From the NCBI GenBank assembly GCA_002328495.1, contig DCUJ01000013.1, forward strand, positions 204,392 to 268,391: DNA of 64,000 nt. Direction: 5' to 3'. Below, in pieces: positions 26,069-34,486 of the stretch. The notes beneath the pieces were generated by a model. That model searched no databases. It was not told the DNA's origin and saw only the letters and a list, made by a program, of their open reading frames with translations. The stretch is from Sulfurospirillum sp. UBA2217 (GTDB lineage Bacteria > Campylobacterota > Campylobacteria > Campylobacterales > Sulfurospirillaceae). Made by a program: the position numbers and the translations under genes. Numbering within the stretch: position 1 is the first letter of the stretch; the number at the start of each line of letters is the position of its first letter.

Positions 26069-26293
26069 ATGACACAAGAAGAAGTTTATGACTTTATGGG
26101 CCATTTGGCCATTGCACTATACACAAGTAAAATACAAATTAATTTGAGTGCTCAAAACGCTATTTTGGCCGATAAAGAAGCCGAATATGCAAGTAATCGT
26201 GGACTCGCAAAAGGTGTAGCAACCGCCTATAAGAGATGGAAAGAAAAAGATCCGGGTTATCCATCACGCCATAGCATTCACTTACGTGGATAG
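26069..26293 (+). CDS. Small protein of unknown function in cargo operon (74 aa)
   Basis: A 74-residue open frame between the OLD-like gene and the helicase gene, with AGGAAAAA about 8 bases before ATG 26069. It starts MTQEEVYDFMGHLAIALYT and is helical, with a basic C-terminus (RWKEKDPGYPSRHS). I recognise no domain. Its place in the operon suggests a small accessory or regulatory role for the defence proteins. It could also be a remnant, but the frame is intact. Confidence 0.6.
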   Translation: MTQEEVYDFMGHLAIALYTSKIQINLSAQNAILADKEAEYASNRGLAKGVATAYKRWKEKDPGYPSRHSIHLRG

Positions 26294-26374
26294 AAATGGG
26301 GAATTGCCCTGGCAATAAAAGATTTTTTAGATTTGTATTGATTTTCTCCCATTAAATTATGAAGGACTCAAATT

Positions 26375-29300
26375 ATGAATATTCCTATAAAACATTTATC
26401 CGTTAGAGTTCCTTGGCATGATGCTGGATGGAATGGAAAAATATGTTGTAACCCAAGAGAAAATGGGTCATGTATGTTTTTGCCAAGAATAAATGAATCG
26501 AAGGACGTCGATCTAGAAGAAAAGAATAAAGACAAATGGATACATGAACTAGATACAAAAGATTATCCTCCATGTGTGGGTGAAAAAGTACATTTTATGT
26601 CACCTCATGCTATCTATAAAAAAGTCAAACATCCATATAGCGAAAACGCAAATAATCAACAATTCTATGGTCACTATAGAGAAACAACTTATTGCTTTTC
26701 TGGATATAGTTTTTCTGTCATTCCCTATAACTGGATGCTGAAAGATTCCAAAACAAATACCTCGCAAAAAGCATTAGATTTACAAATTTTTTATGAAGCT
26801 CAGAAAGAGCCAAAACTTGGATTTGCAAATACTTGGGTTCAGCAACTGGACAATCAAAAAGCTCTTCTTGATACGTTTATACAGCCGATAGAAGTGAATA
26901 AATCTCTTGTGTTTATTTACGCTAAAAATATCCCATTTGTAGATTCCACCGAAAGAATCCTGATCGGGGTAGGGCACGTTGAAAAAATTGGGGAATTGAC
27001 AGAATACGAGTATGAGCCAAATCTTCCAAAAACATTTCAAAGTACATTGTGGGAAAGACCAGTCTTCCATACGATTCGAGAAGGTTTTGAAAATGGCTTC
27101 TTATTGCCATATCAAGAGTTTTTCAAATTGGCAGAAAAAGACGAATCAATTCATATTACAGATTATATTGCTTTCGCTCCAACATTTGAAGAGTTCTCTT
27201 ATGGTACAGAATGGGTCTCGAACGATTCAGCTATTGAGTCGCTGTTGATCCTACAAGAAAAACTAAAAAAATTTCAATCGTATCTTCCAAATGTAAACTA
27301 TGAAAAGCAACTCAGATGGATAGATAATGAGGTATCTAAACTATGGAAAATGCGGGGTCCTTTTCCAGGTTTAGGTGCTGTTTTATCTGGGTTGAACGTC
27401 AATGAAGGTAATTTAATCGCTTGGGAATTAGACAAACTAATTCGTGATGAAGATACCAGTGAAGTCGTCAAAAATCCATGGGATTATGTTGAGTTGATTT
27501 TCGCTGGTGATATTTCATTCTTACCAAAAAATTTACATATCTCTATCAGTAATACGCATAAAGCAACTTGGCAAAGATTCAGTATAGAAGAAAAAGAATT
27601 TCTGCATTTACTAAGTAGGATGAATGTCTCTAATGACCAAGTAAAAATCGTCATTGATCTAAAGGAAAAAGATCAAGTTGAAAATTTAAAGAATCCGTAC
27701 TTATTGTACGAAAGAACCAGATTAGCTGATATTCAATTTTCATTATCCATGATAGATAAGGCTATTTTTGCATCTGCAACTATTCTGCAAAAATTTCCTT
27801 TATCGAGTCAAACAGATATTTCAGATTCTTTAGATGAAAGAAGAATCAGAGCATTTGGCGTATATTTATTAGAACAAGCTGCTAATCTTGGTAATACAAT
27901 TCTAACTGCTGAACAATTGGTTACGAAATTTGATGAAATGCCAATTCAACCATTATGCAATCCATCTATCAAAAATTTGATAGCAATCGATAATTTTTTA
28001 CAAGAAGAAATTATTCGCAATGGTTTGAACAGCGAAGATGAGACTTATTATTTTAAATTGAAGCGATTTGAATTAATCAAGAAGAAAATAGAAAACTTTG
28101 TTACAAAACGTCTTAAAAGAGAATTGGATGTAAAAAATATACCTAATTGGCAAAAAGTTTTTGAAAGCCGATTTGAAAGTATCGATCAATCTAAACCATT
28201 ATGGTATCAAAAACGGGATCAAGAAGCACGAACAGAGAAAGTCAATGCATTGGATATTCTTTCTAAAAATAGAATTTCTGTATTAATTGGTCCAGCTGGA
28301 ACTGGAAAAACGACATTACTCGATCTATTTTGCGAACAAGACTTTATTCATAATGGGACGATTTTGAAGCTTGCTCCAACTGGTAAAGCTAGAGTGAAAT
28401 TAGGAAAAGATGCACAAACGCTTGCACAATTTTTGATTGGTGTAAAAAGATATGATCCAAGTACGGGTCAATATTTTATGAATGATAATGCATCTCCAGT
28501 ATCCTATAACACAGTCATAATAGATGAAGCTTCAATGATAACAGAAGAGCAACTAGCAGCACTAGTGGATAGTCTCACTAGTGTAGATCGATTTATTTTG
28601 GTTGGAGATTATAGACAACTACCTCCTATAGGCGCTGGACGTCCATTTGTTGATATCATTGAATATATGAAGCAAGAACAGAAGGGGATGGCGGAATTAA
28701 AAATATTGTTTCGGCAGTATTCGCCTGAACATTTATCAGAAGAAGAACCTGATCGTCTTGATGTGCGTTTAGGACAATGGTTTAGTGATGATGAAATTAA
28801 AAAAAATGAGATTGATATTTTTAAAGAGATTGAAGAGAATACGACAAAAGAGTGGGAACACATTAAATTTATTGAATGGGATAATGTAAAACATTTAGAA
28901 GAAATTCTCGTTGATATTACGAATGCTGAGATTGAAGTGCTACTGAAATCTGAAAAAAATACATTGCGTGATGCTCAAGCAAACTTTGATGCTTCTTTGG
29001 GTGCTAAATATATAGAACAATATAAATGGTCTGCATTCGATATTGATTCAGCAAAAAAAATAGAAAGCTGGCAAATCTTATCTCCAACACGTACTGCAGG
29101 ATATGGGACTAAAGTTTTAAATCAACAAATTCAAAAGGTTTTTAGAGGAAAAACAAAGCAAAAAGCTATATTTCCAGGTGAGTATCAAAAGCGTAAAATG
29201 AATAGACCAGTTGGCGATGATAGTATAGTTTTTGGTGACAAAGTCATTAATACAAACAATCTCAGATGGGATAAACCTTGGAACAAAATCTTCAATCCAA

Positions 29301-30139
29301 ATAATGAAAATGTGAGTTCAATTTTAAAATACATCGCAAATGGTGAAATAGGCATACATATCGGTAAATATGGGGAATGGAATGGTCCACGTCCTATCCA
29401 GATTGCTTTCTCTTCTCAATCAAAATATGCTTATGAATTTTCTGAATCTGATTTTAAAGAAGATGGTAATGTTCAAATGGAATTGGCTTATTCCATCACT
29501 GTTCATAAATCTCAAGGAAGCGGGTTTAAAACGGTCATGTTTATCTTGCCAAATCCATGTGGTATTCTTTCAAGAGAATTATTTTACACTGCACTTACAC
29601 GACAAGAAGACCGGATTGTTATTCTTCATCAAGGTAGTTTTAAAGATTTTAGAAAATATTCTACAGGTGAGTATTCAGATACAGCTAAAAGACTGACGGA
29701 TTTATTTGGGACACCAACACTCAAACAAATTAATCATAAATTTTATGATTCAAAATACATTCAAATCTCTGAAAATGGTGAATTTATGATTTCAAAATCT
29801 GAAGTCATAATTGCTGACAAATTGCTTCACTATCGTATCCGGTATGCATACGAGGCACCATTAACTGATGTCAAAGGGATCACTATTCACCCAGATTTTA
29901 CAATTGAAGATAATAATACTGGGATTATCTATTATTGGGAGCATTTAGGAATGCTTATTGATGATGGTTACCGAAGTAAATGGAAGAGAAAACAAGAATG
30001 GTATGATCGAAACGGAATTCAAGAATATACAAAAAATCCTAATGCTGATAAGCAACTGATTCTTACACGTGATAAACCGGATGGGGGTATTGATTCTTTA
30101 GAAATTAAAAATATTATTGAGGAACTTTTTACTATATAA
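26375..30139 (+). CDS. RecD-like SF1 helicase with C-terminal nuclease-like domain (1254 aa)
   Basis: A 1254-residue protein. Residues 1-600 are a large region I cannot name, starting VRVPWHDAGWNGKICCN with several cysteines (24, 25, 33). The SF1B RecD/TraA-like helicase lies at about 600-1090: Walker A GPAGTGKTT (639-647), Walker B VIIDEAS (714-720), GDYRQLPPIGAG (744-755), ITVHKSQGSG (1041-1050) and FYTALTRQ (1070-1077). The last 130 residues resemble a PD-(D/E)XK nuclease: E1143, HPDFTI (D1174) and YYWEHLGM (E1189), with a nearby YRSKWKRK. It is the last gene of the cargo operon. Together with HsdRMS and OLD it is probably a defence system, but no known named system matches this set. Confidence 0.85.
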   Translation: MNIPIKHLSVRVPWHDAGWNGKICCNPRENGSCMFLPRINESKDVDLEEKNKDKWIHELDTKDYPPCVGEKVHFMSPHAIYKKVKHPYSENANNQQFYGHYRETTYCFSGYSFSVIPYNWMLKDSKTNTSQKALDLQIFYEAQKEPKLGFANTWVQQLDNQKALLDTFIQPIEVNKSLVFIYAKNIPFVDSTERILIGVGHVEKIGELTEYEYEPNLPKTFQSTLWERPVFHTIREGFENGFLLPYQEFFKLAEKDESIHITDYIAFAPTFEEFSYGTEWVSNDSAIESLLILQEKLKKFQSYLPNVNYEKQLRWIDNEVSKLWKMRGPFPGLGAVLSGLNVNEGNLIAWELDKLIRDEDTSEVVKNPWDYVELIFAGDISFLPKNLHISISNTHKATWQRFSIEEKEFLHLLSRMNVSNDQVKIVIDLKEKDQVENLKNPYLLYERTRLADIQFSLSMIDKAIFASATILQKFPLSSQTDISDSLDERRIRAFGVYLLEQAANLGNTILTAEQLVTKFDEMPIQPLCNPSIKNLIAIDNFLQEEIIRNGLNSEDETYYFKLKRFELIKKKIENFVTKRLKRELDVKNIPNWQKVFESRFESIDQSKPLWYQKRDQEARTEKVNALDILSKNRISVLIGPAGTGKTTLLDLFCEQDFIHNGTILKLAPTGKARVKLGKDAQTLAQFLIGVKRYDPSTGQYFMNDNASPVSYNTVIIDEASMITEEQLAALVDSLTSVDRFILVGDYRQLPPIGAGRPFVDIIEYMKQEQKGMAELKILFRQYSPEHLSEEEPDRLDVRLGQWFSDDEIKKNEIDIFKEIEENTTKEWEHIKFIEWDNVKHLEEILVDITNAEIEVLLKSEKNTLRDAQANFDASLGAKYIEQYKWSAFDIDSAKKIESWQILSPTRTAGYGTKVLNQQIQKVFRGKTKQKAIFPGEYQKRKMNRPVGDDSIVFGDKVINTNNLRWDKPWNKIFNPNNENVSSILKYIANGEIGIHIGKYGEWNGPRPIQIAFSSQSKYAYEFSESDFKEDGNVQMELAYSITVHKSQGSGFKTVMFILPNPCGILSRELFYTALTRQEDRIVILHQGSFKDFRKYSTGEYSDTAKRLTDLFGTPTLKQINHKFYDSKYIQISENGEFMISKSEVIIADKLLHYRIRYAYEAPLTDVKGITIHPDFTIEDNNTGIIYYWEHLGMLIDDGYRSKWKRKQEWYDRNGIQEYTKNPNADKQLILTRDKPDGGIDSLEIKNIIEELFTI

Positions 30140-30146
30140 GTAGTTC

Positions 30147-30210
30147 GATGTACTAAATTTTACATCGAAGAAAGTCCTATTGCATTAATCGAGGTAAAAT
30201 TTAGTACATC
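30147..30210. terminator. 17-base inverted repeat between helicase and phosphatase genes
   Basis: GATGTACTAAATTTTAC (30147-30163) and its exact reverse complement (30194-30210) are separated by 30 bases. It lies between two convergent genes and overlaps the stop codon of the phosphatase gene (30209). It may be a bidirectional terminator, or a relic of a small inverted-repeat element; it has no strong T-run. Confidence 0.55.
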
Positions 30211-30892
30211 AACCAATATATTTTTGAGTAAAAACTCTTTTCGATGGATATTCCAATGCACTTAATGAGCCACAATACACACATCCTGTGTCGATACCAC
30301 AGAAATGATCCGTTATCCAAGGCTCGCTAAAATGCTCATGTCCGAACACGTTAAATACAGGGTACTGGAGATAATTTTTTTCATAAGGGTAAAGAGGTTT
30401 TTGCACGCCGTATAGGATTGATTTTGAGATACGGTTATTACGCAAATAGATAGGATTTTTTGATTGATAAAACGGTAAACCAAATCCATGTGTTACAAAA
30501 AGAGTTTTATTGTTTTCATCTTTGATGTCATATTCTAAATAATCAGGTAAGCTTTTCATCCATGTTAAATGCTCTTCTAAATCAACGTTGGATAAGTTAG
30601 TGTAACTTAACTTAGTTTGCTCTCCACCGTTACCACTACTTAACCAATCACGCATATCCTTTGTTTCATAAGCTTCGACCATTACGGCTTCATGGTTGCC
30701 TTTGATACAATCGTATCCACCGTTTTTAACATACTCAATAACACGAGCAGAATCCTTGCCTCTATCAATCAAGTCACCTACAAAAATAAGATGTGATTTT
30801 TCCTTGTTAGGTAGTTGTTCGATAAGTTGCATTAGGGTAGTGTAACATCCGTGAACATCACCGATGATATAGGCTGAATCATCTTGTATCAT
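30209..30892 (-). CDS. PPP-family metallophosphoesterase (PrpE/ApaH-like)
   Basis: A 227-residue protein of the phosphoprotein phosphatase/ApaH metallophosphoesterase family. Motifs are GDVHG (12-16), GDLIDRG (40-46) and GNHE (69-72). A later VTHG and a downstream FGHEH complete the two-metal site. Members dephosphorylate proteins or cleave diadenosine tetraphosphate; the substrate here is unknown. It is convergent to the helicase gene. It lies in a minus-strand group with a HTH gene, a VbhA-like gene and a second metallophosphoesterase. Confidence 0.88.
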   Translation of the reverse strand: MIQDDSAYIIGDVHGCYTTLMQLIEQLPNKEKSHLIFVGDLIDRGKDSARVIEYVKNGGYDCIKGNHEAVMVEAYETKDMRDWLSSGNGGEQTKLSYTNLSNVDLEEHLTWMKSLPDYLEYDIKDENNKTLFVTHGFGLPFYQSKNPIYLRNNRISKSILYGVQKPLYPYEKNYLQYPVFNVFGHEHFSEPWITDHFCGIDTGCVYCGSLSALEYPSKRVFTQKYIG

Positions 30893-30917
30893 AGTACTTC
30901 TTTCATCTTATTAAGTT

Positions 30918-31409
30918 TTAATTGCTTCCCGTTATTTTATATTGGTTAAATCGTTGCATATCAACACCGCTCAATAGCCCATAAAGCCGTGCAAGTCCAT
31001 CACCTGCATCTTGATTTCTTTCATGGTATAAACCTGCTCTTTGCTTAAGCGTGAAAGATAGTTTTAATGGCTTATTGGTTAGAAATGAATAAAGATACGC
31101 ACTTCTAGCTCTTGCTTCTTTTGAGAGATTAACATTCTTAGCCATTTGCTTTAAAATATCTGCACTTTCACCCGATGTAAGGTATTTAAAAAGTTCTTCT
31201 TCAAAATCCCTATACGAGGTAAAATGTTCTTGATTTTCAAGTAAGACTATGAGATGTTGATTATCTTTTTGCATAAGCAGGTTTTGCGCTACATGATAGT
31301 CTAATCGTTCCAACAGCACATAAAGATTTTCTCTATTTTTCTTATGTTTCCAAGCTTGGAGTGTTCGTATAGAGATACCCAATAATTGTGACATTTGCGC
31401 TTGTGTCAT
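30918..31409 (-). CDS. HTH-domain protein following VbhA-like gene
   Basis: A 163-residue protein with an N-terminal HTH of the XRE/resolvase-like type (MTQAQMSQLLGISIRTLQAW) followed by a helical domain (LSKEARARSAYLYSFL). The ATG at 31409 overlaps the region of the upstream gene's stop and has GAAGGAGTG as a strong ribosome site. It might repress the operon through the palindrome at 31782, and the related one at 16454. It is not a Fic toxin, although its upstream neighbour looks like a Fic-type antitoxin. Confidence 0.7.
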   Translation of the reverse strand: MTQAQMSQLLGISIRTLQAWKHKKNRENLYVLLERLDYHVAQNLLMQKDNQHLIVLLENQEHFTSYRDFEEELFKYLTSGESADILKQMAKNVNLSKEARARSAYLYSFLTNKPLKLSFTLKQRAGLYHERNQDAGDGLARLYGLLSGVDMQRFNQYKITGSN

Positions 31410-31412
31410 GGA

Positions 31413-31754
31413 TCACTCCTTCTGCTGTTCTCTAAGGCTTTTTAAATCTTTTTTAATGCGTTCTTTTATAGTTTTGATACCTTTTTCATAGGTAACTTCG
31501 CCTTTAGCTTGTTTTACCATCAGTTCAATATCAAAGCGATCACAATATTGATGTCCTATGGCTTGACCTCGGATAGTGCTTTCAATCGAAGCATATTGAT
31601 CGTTAGGCAATGTATCTTTGTACTCGTTGAGTATTGCCAAACTTTCACTCAAGCTTTTAGGATGATAGGGCATCTTATAGCTTTGTTGCATAAACGCATC
31701 TAAGCTGTGGTTGTATTCATAGTCTGTTTGAAATTTTGCATCGTTGTCGTACAT
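31413..31754 (-). CDS. VbhA-like antitoxin-domain protein
   Basis: About 113 residues. The C-terminal part (ELMVKQAKGEVTYEKGIKT then IKERIKKDLK) matches the VbhA antitoxin C-terminal helix pattern (GE.....I..I..RIK). The inhibitory S/T-x3-E-G/N motif of Fic antitoxins is not conserved: the region reads SIESTIRGQ. ATG 31754 has AGAGGT upstream; an upstream ATG at 31784 lies in the operator region. No Fic protein is encoded next to it, so this may be an orphan or it may work with the HTH protein. Confidence 0.55.
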   Translation of the reverse strand: MYDNDAKFQTDYEYNHSLDAFMQQSYKMPYHPKSLSESLAILNEYKDTLPNDQYASIESTIRGQAIGHQYCDRFDIELMVKQAKGEVTYEKGIKTIKERIKKDLKSLREQQKE

Positions 31755-31781
31755 TAACTTACCTCTTTTTACTTTAGATTT

Positions 31782-31808
31782 CACATATATATGTCAAAAA
31801 TAAACTAA
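31782..31808. promoter_or_regulatory. Second copy of the ACATATATATGT operator-like palindrome
   Basis: Core ACATATATATGT followed by CAAAAATAAACTAA; the copy at 16464 reads the same but with A in place of C. It lies about 28 bases upstream of the VbhA-like gene start, where a repressor could act, and just after the stop of the second phosphoesterase gene. Confidence 0.55.
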
Positions 31809-32644
31809 ACAATTTCTCGTGTAACGATCTTGCCTTTATAGTGTTCACTTTTATAACCTAAGGCACTGGTAACAAATTTTTTATTGTGCCAAATATACAT
31901 CTTACGCTCATGAGTATGTCCGTAGATCCATACTTTAGCGGTTGTTTTAATGGCTAAAGCTTCACCATCAAAGCAGAAAAAAGACGTTGTTTCATCTCTT
32001 TCAAATCCTTTGGTTTGAAATTCCATTTTTGTACTTGGATTGTAATGTGACACCATGACATCACATTGTTGATGCACAGCTTCTAATTTGGCATACTCTT
32101 CTTGGTAGAGTTCATCAAAATTGGCAATATTCATATATTTTTTATCATTTAAAGAATTACCCCAAAGCTCTTGTAAAAAAGCTTCTATATCGCCACTGTA
32201 AGATTGTAACATCTTAAGAGAGTGCTTGTTTTTTTGAACATAAGCACTGTTGTACCACCCCATAGCACCACCAAATTTAATACCCTCAAACTCTACAACA
32301 TCACCGTCTAAAACAATAATGTCGTTTTGCCTATAGAGTTTCTTTGACTTCTTGGCTTTAGCATGTGCTGTTTGTAACAGATTAAAACCGATAAGGTAAT
32401 AGTCATGGTTGCCCAATACTATGATAATCTCTTTATAATAGACTTCTTTGAGTATTTTTAAGACAGAGACATTTTGTAGGATATTATGTCCGATATCGCC
32501 TGCAACAATTAAATAATTTCCTTTTGGTTTCAAACTACGCCAAAAACCTACAACCATGTCCCTACTAGGAATTGTGTTATAGCCAAACCAACTATCTAAA
32601 TGTAGATCACTGATGATATCAACCAACATGAGTACTTCTTTCAT
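31805..32644 (-). CDS. Calcineurin-like metallophosphoesterase
   Basis: A 279-residue protein with metallophosphoesterase motifs DIISDLHLD (about residues 9-17), GDIGH (about 49-53), GNHDYY (about 78-83), SHYNPS and GHTHER. It has no signal peptide and is probably cytoplasmic. The substrate is unknown. A start at 32629 (MLVDIISDLH) has a better ribosome site than the assigned 32644. It is the second metallophosphoesterase of the element and lies divergent to the RHH-like gene at 32731. Confidence 0.85.
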   Translation of the reverse strand: MKEVLMLVDIISDLHLDSWFGYNTIPSRDMVVGFWRSLKPKGNYLIVAGDIGHNILQNVSVLKILKEVYYKEIIIVLGNHDYYLIGFNLLQTAHAKAKKSKKLYRQNDIIVLDGDVVEFEGIKFGGAMGWYNSAYVQKNKHSLKMLQSYSGDIEAFLQELWGNSLNDKKYMNIANFDELYQEEYAKLEAVHQQCDVMVSHYNPSTKMEFQTKGFERDETTSFFCFDGEALAIKTTAKVWIYGHTHERKMYIWHNKKFVTSALGYKSEHYKGKIVTREIV

Positions 32645-32730
32645 ATATTTTTTACATGTGTAAGCATAATACAGTCTCCTTTAACCTTGTATTATATATA
32701 ATATTATTAATAAGCATTATGGAGTAAGTT

Positions 32731-33030
32731 ATGATAGATTCAAACAACCTAAATTTAGGCAAATTAACATCGGATATTGACTTCTTATCACGAACATTAA
32801 AAGAGGTAAAAACGCTTATTAAAGATAAAGAAGAAAAATTTCAAGTTGTTGCTAAACGTGATAGAAAAAGACGTGAAAGTCTTAAAAAGGCTCAAAAGAG
32901 GTTTGTTAATGTATCAACGAATATTAAAGCCGAGGAGTATGTTAAGTTAGAATCGAAACTCAAAGAGCTTAAGATGAGCAAGTCGGCTTATTTGAAAATG
33001 TTGATTGAAAAGGATATTAATATAGCTTAA
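32731..33030 (+). CDS. Small protein with C-terminal ribbon-helix-helix pattern
   Basis: A 99-residue protein. Residues 1-60 are a Lys/Glu/Arg-rich helix (DFLSRTLKEVKTLIKDKEE, then VAKRDRKRRESLKKAQKR). Residues 60-99 resemble an RHH/CopG-like fold (VNVSTNIKAEEYVKLESKL, MSKSAYLKMLIEKD). It may be a plasmid-type DNA-binding or partition accessory. No assignment beyond DNA-binding candidate. It ends just before a terminator-like inverted repeat shared with the integrase gene. Confidence 0.6.
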   Translation: MIDSNNLNLGKLTSDIDFLSRTLKEVKTLIKDKEEKFQVVAKRDRKRRESLKKAQKRFVNVSTNIKAEEYVKLESKLKELKMSKSAYLKMLIEKDINIA

Positions 33031-33037
33031 AAAGTGT

Positions 33038-33095
33038 AAAAATAGCCATTTTAAATAAAATTTTATGTATTAAAGTATGTAAATTGGCTATTTTT
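33038..33095. terminator. Inverted repeat between RHH-like gene and integrase
   Basis: AAAAATAGCCA (33038-33048) pairs with TGGCTATTTTT (33085-33095), followed by a T-run on the plus strand and by A-rich sequence on the other. It separates two convergent genes and can end transcription in both directions. The loop is long (about 36 bases). Confidence 0.6.
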
Positions 33096-34310
33096 TTAAT
33101 TTTCCAACCAATCTGCCCACCATTGAACGAGCTTTTTTTTCTCATCAAAATATTTCATAACGTCAGTTCTATCGTAAGCTGCTCGAACTTTATTGCTCTC
33201 AGCATGTGCCAAAGAAGCTTCAATAACATCAGGATCAAAGCCATATTTTGTTTTATAGCGATTTGCTGTTGTTGAAAACATTGACCTAAAGCCATGAGAG
33301 GTCATAGTGTTTTTATAACCAAGTTTCATTAAGGCATGATTTAATGTATTTTCACTAATAGGCTTTAGATTACTTGTAGGACTTGGGAATACAAATTTAC
33401 TTTGTCCAAAAGAGTAGGGCTTTATTTTATTAATAATTTCTAATGCTTGTTTAGAAAGAGGAAGAATAAAAGATTGATTCATTTTCATTTTTTCTGCATC
33501 AATTTCAATATATGACTCTTTAAAATTTATTTCCAACCATTCTAAATTCCTAAGATTAAAAGGGCGTAAAAAAACAAATGGTGCAAGCCTTAAAGCATAT
33601 ATTGTGGAAATATCAGCATTATAAGTCTCTCCATAGCTATAAATATCTTTGATTAGCTCTTTGATTTCATCTTCTTTTGTTAAAGCTGGCACATGTACAA
33701 CTTCTTTTCTTTTTAAAGCACTTCGTTTATCAATATCTGCAATAATATTATGTTCAACAAGACCATACGTAACTGCATATTTGTAAATGCGTTCTATATT
33801 ATTAAGAACACGAGATGTCAATTCGAAAATATTTTGCTTTTGCATATGATCAATGATTTTTAAAATATCTAAACGAGTAATATCTTGTATATTCATGTGC
33901 CCAATAAAAGGATATGCATGCTGTTCTAATCTTACTTTAGCTTTTTTATAAGTAACTGGTTCCCATTCACTTTGCATCTTAACAAGCCAATTTGCAGCGA
34001 TTGTTTGAAAAGTTGATGATAGGGTAGGGATGTTATTATTTTTATACTCTATAGGATCAATACCATCAAGAAGAAGCTTTTTTGTTTCATCTCTTTTAAT
34101 CCGTGCATCTTTGAGAGAAATATCGGGATATGTTCCAAACGACATAGATTTGCGTTTATTTTGAAAGGTATAGTCATACCTAAAGAATTTTGTACCGTTT
34201 TCTTTCACAACAAGGTAAAGCCCTTGTCCATCACTTAACTTATAGGTTTTGTCTTTGATTTTAGATTTTTTAATCTCTGTATCGCTCAGTGGCGTCGTGC
34301 TTCGTGGCAT
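33096..34310 (-). CDS. int: Tyrosine-type integrase (P4/IntS-like)
   Basis: A 404-residue site-specific recombinase with the N-terminal DUF4102-like arm-binding domain (KSKIKDKTYKLSDGQGLYL, residues about 14-32) and a core-binding domain (about 105-200). The catalytic domain shows FLRPFNLRNLEW (first Arg), HGFRSMFST (H-x-x-R), LAHAES (His) and AAYDR (catalytic Tyr). It integrates into tRNA genes, here tRNA-Leu, whose 3' end lies 176 bases upstream of its start. The start region overlaps an AGTACCGTTAA repeat, so the protein may bind its own promoter. Confidence 0.95.
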   Translation of the reverse strand: MPRSTTPLSDTEIKKSKIKDKTYKLSDGQGLYLVVKENGTKFFRYDYTFQNKRKSMSFGTYPDISLKDARIKRDETKKLLLDGIDPIEYKNNNIPTLSSTFQTIAANWLVKMQSEWEPVTYKKAKVRLEQHAYPFIGHMNIQDITRLDILKIIDHMQKQNIFELTSRVLNNIERIYKYAVTYGLVEHNIIADIDKRSALKRKEVVHVPALTKEDEIKELIKDIYSYGETYNADISTIYALRLAPFVFLRPFNLRNLEWLEINFKESYIEIDAEKMKMNQSFILPLSKQALEIINKIKPYSFGQSKFVFPSPTSNLKPISENTLNHALMKLGYKNTMTSHGFRSMFSTTANRYKTKYGFDPDVIEASLAHAESNKVRAAYDRTDVMKYFDEKKKLVQWWADWLEN

Positions 34311-34312
34311 TT

Positions 34313-34375
34313 TTAACGGTACTCACTTTCATGAAAATCATATAAATGGGTTCAGTACCGTATAGAGTACCGTAA
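34313..34375. repeat. Right-end AGTACCGT repeats, possible integrase arm sites
   Basis: AGTACCGTTAA in reverse (34313-34323), CAGTACCGTA (34353-34362) and AGTACCGTAA (34366-34375) lie between the integrase start and the tRNA. The same motif is present twice at the left end. These are candidate arm-type integrase sites. The interval 34376-34486 shows no gene. Confidence 0.6.
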
Positions 34376-34486
34376 AAAAATTTAGATTTGTATAAATCAA
34401 TATAGACAGCTCTGGACAAAATATTCGATAAAAGCTCGATTTTTAGGGGTTTTTAAGACGATATAAGACGGGGAAAGAAAAAGAAA

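Noticed and set aside
24161..30139. Gabija defence system (GajA/GajB)
   Set aside because: The first protein resembles GajA, but the second is a RecD-like SF1B helicase of 1254 residues, not a GajB UvrD-like helicase of about 500 residues. I therefore describe the pair without the Gabija name.
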